From the NCBI GenBank assembly GCA_013388835.1, contig JACAEL010000067.1, positions 1-41,334 of the forward strand: a DNA stretch of 41,334 nucleotides. Reading direction: 5' to 3'. This document shows, in pieces, positions 1 to 7,809 of the stretch (its first letter is position 1; every line of letters starts with the position of its first letter). A program made the position numbers and the translations under genes. This stretch comes from Candidatus Thorarchaeota archaeon. Its GTDB lineage: Archaea; Asgardarchaeota; Thorarchaeia; Thorarchaeales; Thorarchaeaceae. A model generated the notes under the pieces. It was not told the origin of the DNA and ran no database searches. It saw only the letters and a list, made by a program, of their open reading frames with translations.

Positions 1-2
1 AC

Positions 3-404
3 ATGGTTGTACGAGGCTCCAGGGTTGTCCTGTCCGACGAGCGCCTTCAGTTGATCGAACGTGAACTCGCACGGGTCAAGAAGTGGGGTGCATTGGCTCT
101 TTTCATAGCAGCCGCCTCGCCGGTACCAGATGACCCACTCATCGTGTACGTCGCATTGACAAAGTACAATGCAGCGAAGTTTGTGCTGGTGTACTTCACT
201 GGCAAGGCACTAGTGACCATCTTGGGTGCATTCATAGGTTACAGTGTCGGAACATACTTTGAGTCTGCACCCGTTGTCATTGCGTCAGTGGCACTCACTG
301 CAATCATCACTGGTCTGCTGTTCAAGCGACGTGAGGCAAAGGAGACCTCCCTTATGCAAGATGCACTCGAGGAGTCTATCGGCGGCCGCGACTCGGGCGT
401 GTGA
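3..404 (+). CDS. VTT/SNARE-associated (DedA-like) membrane protein, 5'-truncated by window edge
   Basis: The visible 133 residues match the C-terminal part of a VTT-domain (DedA/SNARE-associated) integral membrane protein, a family linked to lipid scrambling or membrane homeostasis. The clue is the PVPDDPL block (residues 40-46) followed by a long hydrophobic segment with a glycine-lysine kink (about 58-82), the usual re-entrant loop plus helix pattern; further hydrophobic segments are at about 30-50 and 88-107, then a charged cytoplasmic tail. Family members are near 200 residues, so the N-terminal half probably lies upstream of the window and the ATG at base 3 is likely internal. Assignment is by motif only; a generic small membrane protein is the alternative. 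Confidence 0.6.
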   Translation: MVVRGSRVVLSDERLQLIERELARVKKWGALALFIAAASPVPDDPLIVYVALTKYNAAKFVLVYFTGKALVTILGAFIGYSVGTYFESAPVVIASVALTAIITGLLFKRREAKETSLMQDALEESIGGRDSGV

Positions 405-461
405 CTCAGGCTTCGCAAGTCTTAAGTGGTGTGTGGAGGTCCTCGCAAAGAGGAAAGAGCA

Positions 462-857
462 ATGCCCGGTACCAGCACTGTCGAAGTCAAGTGCGAGAAG
501 TGTAGTCACGTCTACGAGTCGACAGTAATCGATCATATCTCGCTTGCCGAGGACCCTGATTTGGCCAAGTCCCTCCGGACAGGAAAGATAAACCGTGTAC
601 AGTGTCCGAAGTGCAAGAAAGTGTCTTACATCGAGCGAACCGTTGTTGTGAACTTTGAGCCTCAGAGTATCATCGTGGTGTACGCACCAACAGCGACGAC
701 CCCGGAGGCTGTCTCTGAGATACAGAGTGACTACGACAGTGTCACATCCTTCAATGAAACCCTGCAGGAGATTCGTGCAGAAACCGAGTTCAAGGTGGTC
801 ACTGACGCCGAGAAGCTCAAGGAGCTAATCGATGAACACCTGAAGACCTACGGCTAG
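462..857 (+). CDS. CpXC domain protein (putative zinc-binding)
   Basis: A 131-residue soluble protein with two Cys pairs, CEKC (C11, C14) and CPKC (C48, C51), separated by a DPDLAKSLRTGKIN stretch. This layout is typical of the CpXC domain, a small presumed zinc-ribbon domain found in bacteria and archaea whose function is unknown. The ATG at 462 is preferred over the in-frame GTG at 426 because an AGAGGAAAG ribosome-binding-like stretch lies directly upstream. The C-terminal third is charged and helical (EIRAETEFK...ELIDEHLK). It follows the VTT gene by 57 bases on the same strand and could be cotranscribed with it. It is convergent with the inositol-phosphate synthase gene. Confidence 0.75.
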   Translation: MPGTSTVEVKCEKCSHVYESTVIDHISLAEDPDLAKSLRTGKINRVQCPKCKKVSYIERTVVVNFEPQSIIVVYAPTATTPEAVSEIQSDYDSVTSFNETLQEIRAETEFKVVTDAEKLKELIDEHLKTYG

Positions 858-899
858 CATCTCCCCATGCGTTTCTCGTCGGTTACTATCAAGTGGAGA

Positions 900-915
900 T
901 GCTGCGATTGCAGCA
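900..915. terminator. hairpin between convergent genes
   Basis: TGCTGC (900-905) and GCAGCA (910-915) form a perfect 6-bp stem with a GATT loop in the 175-base gap between the convergent CpXC and inositol-phosphate synthase genes. A T-richer stretch (GTTTGTCTTC) follows on the plus strand. A termination role is inferred from position only. Confidence 0.3.
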
Positions 916-1032
916 CTCCGTTTGTCTTCGATGTTAGTTCTGTTATGAATGGATGGCGTACCTGTGTCAGTCCAGTCAGTTTCAACTCCGACTTCAGAGA
1001 TGGAATGACTGGACCGCAGGCCTACTCCACGT

Positions 1033-2100
1033 CTAGATCCTTCTCTTTCCGAGGAGGAACTGCTCCACCCATCGCTCGGCCTCATACATGGTCGTTGTCT
1101 TCGGCGGCTTCTTGAAGCCATATGCAGAAATAGACTCGAGCGACCCTCCGAGTCCGCGCCTGAGTGCGAGCTTCGTACCCCTGATCGCATCTAGCAGTAT
1201 TGGACCCGCGTTAGGTCCGTCAGTGACCTCCATCCTTATGTCAATCGTGACGGGTGCTCCTCCGAACTGCCTGCCGTATATGTAGAAGTATGACTCACGG
1301 CCATTGTTAAGGAATGGAACATAGTCTGAGGAACCTGCCACAAGGGGAGCCTCATAGGGAAGGTCTTGGCTAATGGCCTGTGTCTTGACCTCACGCTTTG
1401 TCATGCGTCCTCTGTAGTGAGAGTCCAGTGACTCGGCGCCTCCGCCGACATCAAGCTGATAGCTCTTGTCAACCTTCACACCACGCGCCACTAGGAGCTG
1501 CAAGATGCTTCGGTGAAGTATGGTGGAACCAATCTGGTCCTGAAGGTCATCTCCCACCAGGGGTAGTCCCCTGTCTTCAAACCTTCTGCTCCACTCCGGG
1601 TCGGACGCAATGGGTGTGGGTGTACAGTTGATGAACGCGCAGCCCGCCTCCAGGCAGGCGTTTGCATAAGCGGCCGTTGCCTGCTGTGCTGAGCCCGGTG
1701 TCAAGTTCACCAGAATCTCTGCGCCGGACTCCTTGAGCGCCTTGACAATATCTACCTCTCGGCCTTGGTCGAGTTGTACAAGTGTTCTCAGATTGTCGTC
1801 TATGCCATCTAGGCTTGGGCCTCTTAGGACCTTTACGCCCAGTGTTGGTACCTTTGCGAACTGAATCACGTTGTTTGGCTTAGCAAACACAGCTTCTGCG
1901 AGGTCATGGCCTACCTTGGCAGAAGTCACATCGAATGCAGCAACAAACCTGATGTCGCTTATGTGATACCCCGCAAAATCGGGGTGGTTCAAACCTATTG
2001 CATCATCTGCAGCCTTCTGCGTCTTGTAGTATTCTACTCCCTGAACAAGTGCGCTGGCACAGTTGCCGATTCCTGCAAGGGCCACCTTTATTCCGTCCAC
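1033..2100 (-). CDS. ino1: myo-inositol-1-phosphate synthase
   Basis: Converts glucose 6-phosphate to inositol 1-phosphate with NAD as internal redox cofactor, the first step to inositol phospholipids and inositol-based solutes. The sequence has the Rossmann motif GIGNCAS (residues 10-16), the NLTPGSAQQ and NCTPTPIASD blocks, DDLQDQIGST, the DVGGGAESLDS segment and the C-terminal YGRQFGG region. Length (355) and sequence style fit the short archaeal/actinobacterial class rather than the longer eukaryotic enzyme. The longer reading frame begins at a GTG at 2127, but GTG 2100 is preferred: GAGGTGAG lies four bases upstream of it, and the TATA-like box at 2145-2154 would put transcription start near 2124, inside the longer frame. 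In archaea the product feeds archaetidylinositol synthesis; no lipid partner gene is adjacent. Confidence 0.93.
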   Translation of the reverse strand: MDGIKVALAGIGNCASALVQGVEYYKTQKAADDAIGLNHPDFAGYHISDIRFVAAFDVTSAKVGHDLAEAVFAKPNNVIQFAKVPTLGVKVLRGPSLDGIDDNLRTLVQLDQGREVDIVKALKESGAEILVNLTPGSAQQATAAYANACLEAGCAFINCTPTPIASDPEWSRRFEDRGLPLVGDDLQDQIGSTILHRSILQLLVARGVKVDKSYQLDVGGGAESLDSHYRGRMTKREVKTQAISQDLPYEAPLVAGSSDYVPFLNNGRESYFYIYGRQFGGAPVTIDIRMEVTDGPNAGPILLDAIRGTKLALRRGLGGSLESISAYGFKKPPKTTTMYEAERWVEQFLLGKRRI

Positions 2101-2144
2101 AGGACTCACCTCTGGTTTCAGAGTCACATCTCCGAGTCCGCATT

Positions 2145-2154
2145 TAAGTTTATT
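2145..2154 (-). promoter_or_regulatory. TATA-like box for ino1
   Basis: On the minus strand the sequence AATAAACTTA sits about 45 bases before the GTG at 2100, giving a predicted transcript start near 2124 and a leader of about 24 bases containing the Shine-Dalgarno GAGGTGAG. This is a sequence-based guess; it supports the shorter ino1 start. Confidence 0.45.
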
Positions 2155-2761
2155 CTACGGTCATATATTGCTTAAATCCTTCGCTGATAGGTTTAGTATC
2201 TGATCGGCCTGTCGCTGAGACGTGCCGAATGACTCGATCGTAATACTTTCCGAGACACCGCGTCTGTCCAACCTCATTGCATGAGCCGTGTCGGCGTCTT
2301 GTTACTGACCCATAATCGACACGTGTAGTGGGACATGTCGCCTGTCTCTGTACAGCGACAAAGACATGGTTGCCATCTGCAGACGCTTGTTGTGGCTTGT
2401 ATGGCTAATCCAAGTACTTGCAAATACTTATGAGGATAAGTGCGGATAGTAGTGTGGACGTCTGGCAGACAAACTTGGCTCCTCGCGGTCCTTTCACGGG
2501 TGGGGACCGCCAAGATTGCTGCTCAGTGTGCCAATGCGAATGTCCAAGTGCGGTGGAGATTCGCTTCTCACCAGATGGTTCAGAGAGAGGCACTGGAGCA
2601 GAACGAGCAGGAGTGTCAATGACGTTTATCTGACGAACGGGTGCGTCTAGTAGCCTGAGCGGCAAGGCGTGCCAGTCTGCCAGCGTCCACCTCATTCTTC
2701 ACACTGACCACGACTCCTGAGGACGTTTCAGGCCCTGTGTGGCGGTACTAGTGATATTGGG
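2155..2761. other. gene-poor region, possible structured RNA or small ORF
   Basis: No convincing gene fills these 600 bases. A TATA-like stretch (CAAATACTTATG, about 2420-2431) precedes a segment with paired bases: GCGGTCC (2485-2491) with GGACCGC (2504-2510), extended by CTTG/CAAG around a bulge, and GGTG-AGA with TCTCACC around 2551-2571. The same segment can be read on the plus strand as a Cys-containing 71-residue frame from ATG 2433/TTG 2418 to 2633, or as a 60-residue frame 2440-2622 after a GAGG motif. Neither resembles a known family, so a non-coding RNA, a young small ORF or unconstrained sequence are all possible. Confidence 0.3.
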
Positions 2762-3922
2762 CTAGTCCAAGCTGCGCGCAAGCAGCTCGACGACATCAAG
2801 CACTCCGACCTTTGAGTCGATGAGTTCTCTGCCTGCATTGAGGTTCGTTTCACAGAATGGACATGCAGATGCCATGACATCCGCCTTGACCACCTCCGCT
2901 GAAGCCATTCTGTCGGCAGCTATCCTCTTGGAGAGATTGGAGTCGAATGACCTGAGTCCACCTCCGGCTCCACAGCACATGGCCGCACTAGTCTTGGTTG
3001 GCATCTCGACCAGTTCGATGCCCGGGATTGCACGGAGGACCGACCTGGGCGCATCGTAAATGCCCAGTTCCCTGCCCATGTGGCATGGATCATGGTATGT
3101 CACTCTGAAGCGTTCCTTCAGCTGTCTGGGATGAAGTCTGCCGGCCCGTATCAACTCCTCCGCAAGCTCTACAATATGGACCACCTCAGGCATTTCCAGT
3201 CCCATACCCGCATAGTCCTCTCTCAGGGTCTTGAGACAGCCTGCGCAGGACACGACCAACCTCTTCGCTCCTGTGGCCGCTATCGCCTCTGCAGCCTTCG
3301 AAGCGTTCTGCCGCGCCTCGTTTCCCTTTCCTGTCCTGAGCATGACAGAACCACAGCAGGGCTCATCTTCCATGACGGCGAAGTCAACTCCAGCTGCTCT
3401 CATTATCTTGGCTGAAGCCAGAGCTACCTGAGGCATCTTCATGGCTGCAGTGCACCCGACGAAGTAGACTGTTTCGCCCTTCGTCGGAACCTCAAAGCTG
3501 AGCTGGGCGACCCACTCTCTCTTGCCGCCCCCTGTCTCGGTGTATGGATTGTCATGTGCCATTATCTTCTGTGCAATCGAGTCTCTTGATTCATTGGGTA
3601 TGTCGTTCAGTACTTGCCTCACCTGTTCCAGAGCTCTGGCAGGATGAAACTCGGATGCACATATCTTGGCGCAGTTGCCACACAGAGTGCACTGGAATAG
3701 CGCTTCCGCATTTTGGGGAGTCTTCTCGATGATGCCATCCAGAAGAGCAAGCGCTACCATGATCTTACCGCGCATGAAGCTGGTTTCGAATCCGGAAGTG
3801 TTCTTCCAGACGGGGCACACTCCATCGAAGCCCATGGTCTCGTAGACTGCGTTGCGGCACAGTCCGCATCGTCTACACTGAAGGAGTTCCTCTTTCAGAG
3901 TGTCCATGTCGATTTGGGTCAT
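2762..3922 (-). CDS. GlcF/HdrD-type Fe-S oxidoreductase subunit with two CCG domains
   Basis: Electron-transfer partner of an FAD-linked oxidase. The N-terminus carries two 4Fe-4S ferredoxin motifs: C16, C19, C22 with C36-P, and C78, C81, C84 with C88. The rest contains two CCG (cysteine-rich) domains: EPCCGSVM and SCAGC in the first, HDPCHMG, MCCGAGGG and ACPFC in the second. This is the architecture of glycolate oxidase GlcF and of heterodisulfide reductase HdrD. It starts with ATG one base after the stop of the upstream FAD subunit gene, so translation is probably coupled. Together with that subunit it likely forms a membrane-associated or soluble dehydrogenase delivering electrons to a quinone, menaquinone or thiol/disulfide acceptor; the substrate cannot be read from sequence. 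Confidence 0.88.
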   Translation of the reverse strand: MTQIDMDTLKEELLQCRRCGLCRNAVYETMGFDGVCPVWKNTSGFETSFMRGKIMVALALLDGIIEKTPQNAEALFQCTLCGNCAKICASEFHPARALEQVRQVLNDIPNESRDSIAQKIMAHDNPYTETGGGKREWVAQLSFEVPTKGETVYFVGCTAAMKMPQVALASAKIMRAAGVDFAVMEDEPCCGSVMLRTGKGNEARQNASKAAEAIAATGAKRLVVSCAGCLKTLREDYAGMGLEMPEVVHIVELAEELIRAGRLHPRQLKERFRVTYHDPCHMGRELGIYDAPRSVLRAIPGIELVEMPTKTSAAMCCGAGGGLRSFDSNLSKRIAADRMASAEVVKADVMASACPFCETNLNAGRELIDSKVGVLDVVELLARSLD

Positions 3923-3923
3923 C

Positions 3924-5330
3924 CTAAATGCCTCCCATGACGCCGGGGTTCATTATGCCATTGGGGTCCAAGACTCTCTTCAGCGTCTTGACCAGGTCGA
4001 GATACTTGGTCATCTCCCCTGCGGATCCCGCCCAGTATGGGGCCATCTTGAATGGGACAGCTCCAGTCTTGAACAATCTCCTTGCAAGCTCCTCATGGGC
4101 GTTTCTCACTTTCTCCTCCTCTGCGGGGTCGGCTGGGTCGAAGTACAGATGAGGATACATGTTGTAGGTCGCATGGTCTGTCAGGAACCCAGCAGTGTGT
4201 CCGAGCAGGCCGAACTCGTCCATGACCTTCCAGATCTCTTCCACTGACCTGTGCCAGTTCGCAGGTGTCTGATGGTGATACAGTATGCGCCAGTGCCAAC
4301 CGTGCGCGTATGACGAACGAGCAAAGGTCCTCATTCGGTCATCCCACTCTCCTCGTGGCAGCTCTCCAATGCCAATGACCTTGCCCCCCAGTTCCTCGCA
4401 TAGCCTGCGCGCAAGCAGTGCGTCGCTGGCGAGCTGATCCTCTCTCAGCCTTCCGATTGTGGCTGAGACCGTGAACGCGGGCCACTCGTGCTTAGGTATA
4501 CCGTATTCCTCACCAAGCATGTCAAGGAAGAACTCAAGGATTCTGCCCTCGTATATGGAAGCAAAGACTGTATTGACGTCGTTCTGCCTTAGCTGGATGA
4601 GGAACTTCTCCGCCTGTTCCGCGGTGTCAAATCCGTACGTGTTGTAGTCAAAGTGACGGATTCTCTTGAATGTCTTGAGTGAGACCTTGGTGATGATTCC
4701 AAGAGACCCTAGCGAACCGATGAAAAGCCCTGTCAAGTCGGGACCGAAGGCGTACCGTAGAAACGGTCCTGGGGCGTTTGGATTGGCCTCTGAACCCGTC
4801 TGAACAGTCTCACCGTTGGGCAGCACGACCTCAAGGCCCAACACCATCTCAGCTATGCAACCATAGGTGCTGCTTCCGGGCCCTGCACCATTCACTGCGA
4901 CATTGCCAGCAACAGTACATACAAGTGATGACTCGGGGTAGATTGGCACCCACAGGTCGTACTGATTCAGGAACTTGTCGAGCATACCGAATGTCACGCC
5001 AGCACCGACTGTGACCGACCTGAGTTCCTGATGCAGTGTGATGTCATTGAGGCGCATCAGTTCCACGACCAGTCCGTCTGGCTGGGGTATGACCTCGCCC
5101 TGAAGACTCGATCCTCCAGACCGGGGCGTCACAGGAATTCTGTGTTTGTTTGCTATTCTCAGGACCTCCGAGACTTCCGCTGTGCTGCCCGGCCTCACGA
5201 CGCATCCGGGTCTGACAGAGTCATATCCCGTTGAGGCCGATGCCGAATATGACAGTAGGACATCTTCCCTGGTTGAAACGTACTCGTCACCCACTACAGC
5301 GGCCAGCTGTCTCACCACATTCCTGTCCAA
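3924..5330 (-). CDS. FAD-binding oxidase, GlcD/D-lactate dehydrogenase type
   Basis: Predicted flavoprotein oxidising a 2-hydroxy acid (glycolate, D-lactate) or a related compound. The PCMH-type FAD domain covers about residues 35-210, with PRSGGSSLQG (69-78) and the glycine-rich AGNVAVNGAGPGSSTYG block (141-157) that wraps the FAD pyrophosphate; the FAD-oxidase C-terminal domain follows and ends in the family hallmark GIMNPGVMGG. Length 468 is normal for GlcD. The start is TTG at 5330, supported by GGAGG with a seven-base spacer. It is the middle gene of a minus-strand operon: SCP2-like gene 29 bases upstream, Fe-S subunit one base downstream. A VAO-family alternative such as an alkyl-glycerone-phosphate synthase-like enzyme is possible, but the GlcF-type neighbour argues for an oxidase. 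Confidence 0.87.
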   Translation of the reverse strand: MDRNVVRQLAAVVGDEYVSTREDVLLSYSASASTGYDSVRPGCVVRPGSTAEVSEVLRIANKHRIPVTPRSGGSSLQGEVIPQPDGLVVELMRLNDITLHQELRSVTVGAGVTFGMLDKFLNQYDLWVPIYPESSLVCTVAGNVAVNGAGPGSSTYGCIAEMVLGLEVVLPNGETVQTGSEANPNAPGPFLRYAFGPDLTGLFIGSLGSLGIITKVSLKTFKRIRHFDYNTYGFDTAEQAEKFLIQLRQNDVNTVFASIYEGRILEFFLDMLGEEYGIPKHEWPAFTVSATIGRLREDQLASDALLARRLCEELGGKVIGIGELPRGEWDDRMRTFARSSYAHGWHWRILYHHQTPANWHRSVEEIWKVMDEFGLLGHTAGFLTDHATYNMYPHLYFDPADPAEEEKVRNAHEELARRLFKTGAVPFKMAPYWAGSAGEMTKYLDLVKTLKRVLDPNGIMNPGVMGGI

Positions 5331-5359
5331 TTCGAGGCCTCCGTTGAAGACACTTGTGT

Positions 5360-5686
5360 CTAGAATATGTGACGAATCTTCATCAGGTCTGAGGCCGAAC
5401 CTTTGACCTTCAGTTTTCGTGTCAGGAGTGCATTCGCAGCACTGATCTGTTCTGTGAACAGCTTCTGAATTGTATCTCCGTCGCTTTCAATTCTCATGTC
5501 CGGGTCAGCTATTGCCCCTTCGTGGACGGTGATGTTGTTGTCCTTGACAATGAAGTGGTATTGCCTTCCATCTTTCAGGGTCAGTAGTGCCTTCCTTTCC
5601 CAACCTTCAATTGCCTCTATGGTCTTTGTCCTCTGAAGGCCGACTGCGATTCTCTCACGCATTAGTCCAATCAGGTCATCTGTCAT
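5360..5686 (-). CDS. SCP2-domain (sterol carrier protein-like) protein
   Basis: A 108-residue protein with the SCP2 fold pattern: a helical N-terminus, then a beta-rich centre (ERKALLTLKDGRQYHFIVKD), the PDMRIESDGDTIQKLFT block typical of SCP2 domains, and a C-terminal KLKVKGSASDLMKI helix. SCP2 domains bind hydrophobic ligands such as fatty acyl groups. It is the first gene of the operon with the FAD oxidase and Fe-S subunit, which hints that the oxidase substrate is hydrophobic or that the protein supports the enzyme at the membrane; that is inference. The ATG at 5686 follows a CAGGTGAGG ribosome-binding site. Confidence 0.75.
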   Translation of the reverse strand: MTDDLIGLMRERIAVGLQRTKTIEAIEGWERKALLTLKDGRQYHFIVKDNNITVHEGAIADPDMRIESDGDTIQKLFTEQISAANALLTRKLKVKGSASDLMKIRHIF

Positions 5687-5857
5687 ATGAACCTCACCTG
5701 ACCGGAATGCTCGCTCTGTGTCCGTTTTAGTTGTTTCTCTAGGTCTTCATCCGAAGCTCGACGCTTGTCGTAGTGAGTAGCAGACCGAGGCGCAGCACTG
5801 ACTGAGCGACAGCAACGCAGATAAGCTCTCTTCGGAGTCTCGCCTCGAGGCTTTAGC

Positions 5858-6391
5858 ATGGACAAGGAATGCACGAGTGACGCACGCGAGGACGAGATTG
5901 ACTATTCGCCCCAGCGGTGGACGCGTCGGGATGAGATAGTGGAGAGCTTTCATGTGCTCGTGTCGCACCACCCCCCGTCTCTTTTCAGCCACTGTGTGAG
6001 AATCTCCGTCCGTGGCAGGTCCTTGTATCTCTGTGGTCGATGCACTGGTATGTATGGGGGACTCGGGTTCGGCATTGTTGTCATTCTTGCATTCAACGTG
6101 TCAATGGAACCCACTTGGCTGTGGTTCCTTCTAGCACTGGCTCTCGGATTCGCCACTGTGACAGACTGGATGACACAGCGACTGACTCCCAGAAAGACCA
6201 CAGTCCGCGTCAGATTCTCGACCGGATTCGCCAGCGGCGTCGGCCTCGCCATCGTGTTCCTCCTGAGGGACATGTCCGTCATGCTCGTCACACTGGCCAT
6301 TATGGCGGTATCAGTGGGCGTCGTCAGCCTGATTGAGAACCGAAGGACTAGGACAGCGCAACAGGATGATCCCCGACTCACGGAGGTCTAA
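5858..6391 (+). CDS. DUF2085 family membrane protein
   Basis: A 177-residue protein with the DUF2085 signature: a HHPP...HC segment (37-46), then LYLCGRCTGMYGG (57-68) leading into the first membrane helix. Hydrophobic helices lie at about 67-82, 85-103, 123-137 and 140-158. The conserved His and Cys residues before the first helix suggest metal binding or a redox role at the membrane surface, but the family has no established function. It is transcribed divergently from the SCP2-GlcD-GlcF operon across a 171-base gap, and ends 71 bases before the aminotransferase gene, which appears to have its own TATA-like box (GGTTAAAACA near 6420). Confidence 0.8.
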   Translation: MDKECTSDAREDEIDYSPQRWTRRDEIVESFHVLVSHHPPSLFSHCVRISVRGRSLYLCGRCTGMYGGLGFGIVVILAFNVSMEPTWLWFLLALALGFATVTDWMTQRLTPRKTTVRVRFSTGFASGVGLAIVFLLRDMSVMLVTLAIMAVSVGVVSLIENRRTRTAQQDDPRLTEV

Positions 6392-6462
6392 GGATAGAGC
6401 AGTCTTGTTACCATAAGAACGGTTAAAACAGAGGCGCCATTGGCAATGCCAGTGATAGTAGA

Positions 6463-7599
6463 ATGATTCCCTTTGCGCGACCCCATATTGACCACGAAGA
6501 GATTGAAGCTGTCAAGAAAGTCCTAGAGTCAGGGATGCTTGCCGAAGGCAAGTTGTCTCACGAGTTCGAGAAGCAGTTCTCTTCATTCGTCGGCACAAAG
6601 TTCGCGTCCGTAACAAACAGCGGCACGACGGCTCTCAGTACTGCGCTTGAGGCTCTCGACATCCAGCCCGGCGACGAAGTGATAACTTCTCCGTTCACTT
6701 TCATTGCCTCTGCGAACACTATCGCCATGATTGGTGCAATCCCTGTCTTCGTAGACGTGGATCCTGACACATATAACATCAGTCCTGAGATGATTCGTGC
6801 AGCAATCACCAAGCGAACGAAGGCTATCATGCCAGTGCACATATTCGGTATGCCTTGCGATATGAAGCAGATAATGGAGATAGCTGAAGAGAAGAGCCTC
6901 TATGTCATAGAGGATGCGTGCCAGGCACATGGCGCAAAGGTTGAGGGCAAGATGGTGGGGTCGTTTGGTCATGCGAGTGCATTCTCCTTTTATGCCACGA
7001 AGAACATGATGACTGGCGAGGGTGGGATGATAACCATGAACGATGAGGATCTTTACGACCGTGTGAACATGATAAAGAACCACGGTCGGGGAAAACAGGG
7101 CGGCTACAGTCACTTCAGGATTGGTTACAACAGCCGGATGATGGACTTGGTTGCAGCCTTGGGACTTGTCCAGCTCAAGCGTCTTCCCAAGGCCATAGAG
7201 AAGAGAAGAAAGAACGCAGCAGTCTACAACGCTCTCCTCGATGAGCTTGACACCGTGAAGCCGCAAGCTGAACCGCATGGCTATGAGTCCTGCTACCATG
7301 TATATGCGCCTAGGCTGTTCTCGAAGAGCGTCACCAGAGACCAGCTGGTGCAGATACTGAAGGACAAAGGAGTTGGTGCCAGAACCGTCTATGCCCTGCC
7401 GTGTCACAAGCAGGAGACGTATCGTAACATACGTCAGTGGCGTTGGGCGAAGTTTGTGAAGTATCCCGACTATTCGAAGCTGCATCTGCCTGTCTCGGAG
7501 GACATCGGCAACCGCCACTTCGATATCCCTGTGCATCCTCTGCTGACCGACTCCGAGATCGGAACTATTACACACGCCCTGAGAGAGGCATTGGCGTAG
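6463..7599 (+). CDS. DegT/DnrJ/EryC1/StrS-type PLP aminotransferase
   Basis: A PLP-dependent aminotransferase, most likely acting on a nucleotide-linked keto-sugar for surface polysaccharide or glycan precursors. The N-terminus has IPFARPHID and the TNSGTTALSTALEAL substrate/PLP phosphate block (51-65); EDACQAHGA (150-158) supplies the acidic residue that contacts the pyridine ring, and SFYATKN (175-181) gives the Schiff-base lysine K180. The C-terminal HLPVSEDIGNRHFDIPVHPLL segment is also typical. Length 378 is standard. The sugar substrate is unknown because no sugar dehydratase is adjacent; the GlmS and glycosyltransferase genes elsewhere in the window could belong to the same surface-glycan economy. 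Confidence 0.92.
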   Translation: MIPFARPHIDHEEIEAVKKVLESGMLAEGKLSHEFEKQFSSFVGTKFASVTNSGTTALSTALEALDIQPGDEVITSPFTFIASANTIAMIGAIPVFVDVDPDTYNISPEMIRAAITKRTKAIMPVHIFGMPCDMKQIMEIAEEKSLYVIEDACQAHGAKVEGKMVGSFGHASAFSFYATKNMMTGEGGMITMNDEDLYDRVNMIKNHGRGKQGGYSHFRIGYNSRMMDLVAALGLVQLKRLPKAIEKRRKNAAVYNALLDELDTVKPQAEPHGYESCYHVYAPRLFSKSVTRDQLVQILKDKGVGARTVYALPCHKQETYRNIRQWRWAKFVKYPDYSKLHLPVSEDIGNRHFDIPVHPLLTDSEIGTITHALREALA

Positions 7600-7809
7600 T
7601 CAGTGGACCGGTGGCACGAAGTCAGGTCCCGGCAAGACTGCCAGCGATTTCCGACCTCTATTCTCGCGGTCCTCGGGACTGACCTGTACCAGCAGACCCT
7701 ATCGAGAATAAGGGTGACAACGAGTAGACCCGGTCTTAGCTGGACGGTCCTTGCTGTGCTGAACATGCGCGAAACGTTATTATCGGTTCTGATGGTTAAT
7801 CTTGACACC

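Noticed and set aside
2274-2695. Minus-strand small frames (79 and 96 residues) in the gene-poor stretch
   Set aside because: No start signal, promoter or recognisable composition; the plus strand gives the more structured reading.
6583-7575. Minus-strand open frame of 330 residues over the aminotransferase gene
   Set aside because: It is complementary to a clear PLP aminotransferase; the long frame is a by-product of codon bias.
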